This document shows, piece by piece, positions 62,330 through 64,000 of a stretch of DNA of 64,000 nucleotides (positions are counted from its first letter, which is position 1; each line of letters opens with the position of its first letter). Below the pieces are notes generated by a model. The model saw nothing but the letters and a program-made list of their open reading frames with translations. It was not told the DNA's origin and made no database searches. This DNA is from Mammaliicoccus sciuri (GTDB lineage: Bacteria; Bacillota; Bacilli; Staphylococcales; Staphylococcaceae): contig NZ_CP094824.1 in the NCBI RefSeq assembly GCF_025561425.1, positions 558,001 to 622,000 on the forward strand, read 5' to 3'. Both the position numbers and the translations under genes were made by a program.

Positions 62330-63691
62330 ATGGCGAATTTCTTGAAGCCAGCGAAACATATAGATCCTCTACCAAGTGAGCAGGTAGATGATACATATAA
62401 GAAATTGAGACTACAAGTCTTTATAGGGATATTTCTTGGTTATGCTGGGTACTATTTATTAAGGAAAAACTTTTCACTTGCGATGCCTGCATTGATCGAT
62501 GAAGGCTTTAGTAAGACGGAATTAGGGTTTGCTTTATCAGCTATTTCAATTGCTTACGGTTTTAGTAAATTTATTATGGGTACAGTGAGTGACCGGAGTA
62601 ACGCAAGGATATTTTTAACATTAGGTTTAGTATTAACGGCAATCGTTAATTTATTGATGGGTTTTATACCAGTCTTAACTTCTAGTGTATTTATCATGTT
62701 TATTATGCTTTTCTTAAATGGTTGGTTCCAAGGTATGGGATGGCCACCATCTGGAAGAGTGCTTGTACATTGGTACAGCGTTAGTGAACGTGGCGGTAAG
62801 ACAGCTATTTGGAATGTCGCGCATAATGTTGGTGGCGGTTTGATGGCACCGTTAGCTTTATTAGGTATTTCAATTACGGGAACATTATCATTTGGTTATT
62901 TAAAAGGATTTGAAGGTGCATTTATATATCCAGCTATTATCGCGTTAATTATTGCGATTATTTCATATGTTCTAATTAGGGATACACCACAATCTATGGG
63001 ATTACCACCGATTGAAGAATATCGAAATGATTACCCTAATAAAGAGCAGAAAACGTTAGAAGTAGAGCTTTCAACAAAAGATATTCTCTTTAAATATGTA
63101 TTGAATAACAAATGGGTTTGGATGATTGCTATTGCAAATATCTTTGTTTATTTTGTTAGATATGGTGTGTTAGACTGGGCACCAACATATTTAAGTGAAG
63201 AAAAAGGTTTCGACTTAAATGCATCAGGTTGGGCATACTTCTTATATGAATGGGCAGGTATTCCAGGAACATTATTATGTGGTTATATTTCAGATAAAGT
63301 GTTCAAAGGTAAAAGGGGACCAGCAGGATTTATATTCATGTTAGGCGTAACAATCGCTGTCATTGTTTATTGGTTAAATCCAGCAGGAAACCCATTAGTA
63401 GATAATATCGCATTAGTCGCGATAGGCTTCCTAATATACGGACCAGTTATGTTGATTGGTTTACAAGCATTAGATTATGTACCTAAAAAAGCAGCAGGTA
63501 CTGCAGCAGGATTAACAGGGCTGTTTGGTTATTTAGGTGGAGCTGTAATGGCTAATATCATTATGGGATTAACTGTTGATAAATTAGGATGGGATTCAGG
63601 ATTCTTATTATTAACAATCATTAGTGTATTAGCAATGTTAAGTTTCATCTTAACTTGGAACAAACGTGGACAAGAAGTTGTAAAATCATAA
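62330..63691 (+). CDS. glpT: Glycerol-3-phosphate:phosphate antiporter GlpT
   Basis: 453 residues from ATG 62330 (AGGAGGTAAGAGT before it). Twelve helices. The N-terminus [20 protein letters not shown] and then [20 protein letters not shown] match staphylococcal GlpT. The organophosphate:Pi antiporter signature is at [14 protein letters not shown], with the substrate-binding Arg in [10 protein letters not shown] and a His in [10 protein letters not shown]. It imports glycerol-3-phosphate and is the usual entry route for fosfomycin. Monocistronic with its own promoter and terminator. Confidence 0.9.
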   Translation: MANFLKPAKHIDPLPSEQVDDTYKKLRLQVFIGIFLGYAGYYLLRKNFSLAMPALIDEGFSKTELGFALSAISIAYGFSKFIMGTVSDRSNARIFLTLGLVLTAIVNLLMGFIPVLTSSVFIMFIMLFLNGWFQGMGWPPSGRVLVHWYSVSERGGKTAIWNVAHNVGGGLMAPLALLGISITGTLSFGYLKGFEGAFIYPAIIALIIAIISYVLIRDTPQSMGLPPIEEYRNDYPNKEQKTLEVELSTKDILFKYVLNNKWVWMIAIANIFVYFVRYGVLDWAPTYLSEEKGFDLNASGWAYFLYEWAGIPGTLLCGYISDKVFKGKRGPAGFIFMLGVTIAVIVYWLNPAGNPLVDNIALVAIGFLIYGPVMLIGLQALDYVPKKAAGTAAGLTGLFGYLGGAVMANIIMGLTVDKLGWDSGFLLLTIISVLAMLSFILTWNKRGQEVVKS

Positions 63692-63703
63692 TTATATAAA
63701 GTG

Positions 63704-63741
63704 AAAAGAGACTAGGGTATTTTGCCTTAGTCTCTTTTTGC
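63704..63741 (+). terminator. Terminator after glpT
   Basis: AAAAGAGACTAGGG pairs with CCTTAGTCTCTTTT (one G-T pair), 7-nt loop, T run. Confidence 0.9.
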
Positions 63742-64000
63742 ATTTAATGATAAACGTTCGCGAAATTCGATGACACTATTCAATAAATTCTCACTTAATA
63801 AATTGTATGATTCTTTCAAAATATTAAAACATTTACCTTAATCTGATTTTCTTCAATTTATATATTTACTGATTTAAGTTTTAGAATTATAATAACTTCA
63901 TTATAATTCAATATTTTTACATTAGTAATTTGATGTTTACTTTTGGGATTTGGATTAAATTTATTAAGATATCAAAGAATTAGGAGATTTGTTGTGAGAA
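63742..64000. other. AT-rich spacer and probable start of a next gene
   Basis: No complete gene. On the minus strand about 34 codons (KESYNLLSENLLNSVIEFRE and a short tail) run without a stop into the terminator and may be a gene remnant; they are not recognised. At the right edge TTAGGAGATTTGTT precedes GTG 63994, a good ribosome site, so a plus-strand gene probably begins there and continues outside. Confidence 0.4.

Noticed and set aside
1-64000. tRNA or rRNA genes
   Set aside because: No cloverleaf-like runs with GTTCRANNC and CCA ends, and no rRNA core sequences, were noticed on either strand.

Overview
The window is low-GC Firmicute DNA that reads as a staphylococcal chromosome segment. 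It carries close relatives of NorA, MhqRED, the EfeOBU/FepABC iron system, AdcA, GlpT and a CDP-glycerol polymerase, together with Zur- and Fur-like boxes and an S-box riboswitch. The divergence from S. aureus, as I remember those proteins, and a chromosomal-looking Mph(C)-like macrolide phosphotransferase favour the sciuri group (Mammaliicoccus). The species is inference.

Layout. (1) 1-11.9 kb: a capsule/exopolysaccharide cluster on the + strand: polymerase (cut by the window edge), two GT4 glycosyltransferases, flippase, UDP-sugar dehydrogenase, initiating phosphoglycosyl transferase, PglD-type acetyltransferase, a dead PglE-type aminotransferase, a dead LytR-CpsA-Psr gene, a CapK-type adenylating enzyme and an intact second aminotransferase. 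The PglC/PglD/PglE-type trio suggests a bacillosamine-like diamino sugar at the base of the repeat unit. Two gene fragments (CoA-transferase and short-chain dehydrogenase) lie before the intact aminotransferase. (2) 12-15.6 kb: a small anchored protein and a large CDP-glycerol glycerophosphotransferase with one frameshift in a poly-A tract. (3) 15.6-40 kb: housekeeping and stress genes: Mph(C)-like kinase, DJ-1 protein, esterase, DUF418 protein, MerR/NorA-like efflux pair, mccAB transsulfuration genes (mccA has an in-frame stop), a quinone-responsive mhq group with palindromic operators and an extra flavin reductase, a TetR/ABC-2 pair, an IS150-like element, a ClpP paralogue, a doubly damaged flavoprotein reductase, phosphoesterase, DUF3995, a TraB-like protein with a Fur-like box, an HrtAB-type ABC exporter, nucleoside hydrolase and Zur-boxed adcA. 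(4) 40-57 kb: methyltransferase, a TIM-barrel protein, ABC exporter, Rrf2 regulator with a CPWC flavoprotein, an S-box riboswitch driving an unknown 72-residue protein, a PepSY lipoprotein, efeOBU, an unknown HEIGH metalloprotease, and a YvfRSTU-type ABC plus two-component system. The part from 43.4 to 56.8 kb lies between two inverted copies of one IS256-family element. (5) 57-64 kb: two IS3-family elements in tandem (the second 5'-truncated), a frameshifted CorC/HlyC-type protein and glpT.

Two patterns span the window. First, intergenic arrays of short hairpins (mostly 9-bp arms around a 13-16 nt purine-rich loop, 41- or 51-nt period) occur at five loci. Arm sequences differ between loci and mostly keep pairing. 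All three complete insertion sequences whose two flanks can be read sit inside such arrays, and both IS256 copies use the same 8-bp target, CCGATAAA, in a hairpin arm. Second, several reading frames are broken by loss of one A (two of them in tracts of 7-8 A), which may be real decay, phase variation or base-calling error. No tRNA, rRNA, CRISPR array or prophage was seen.
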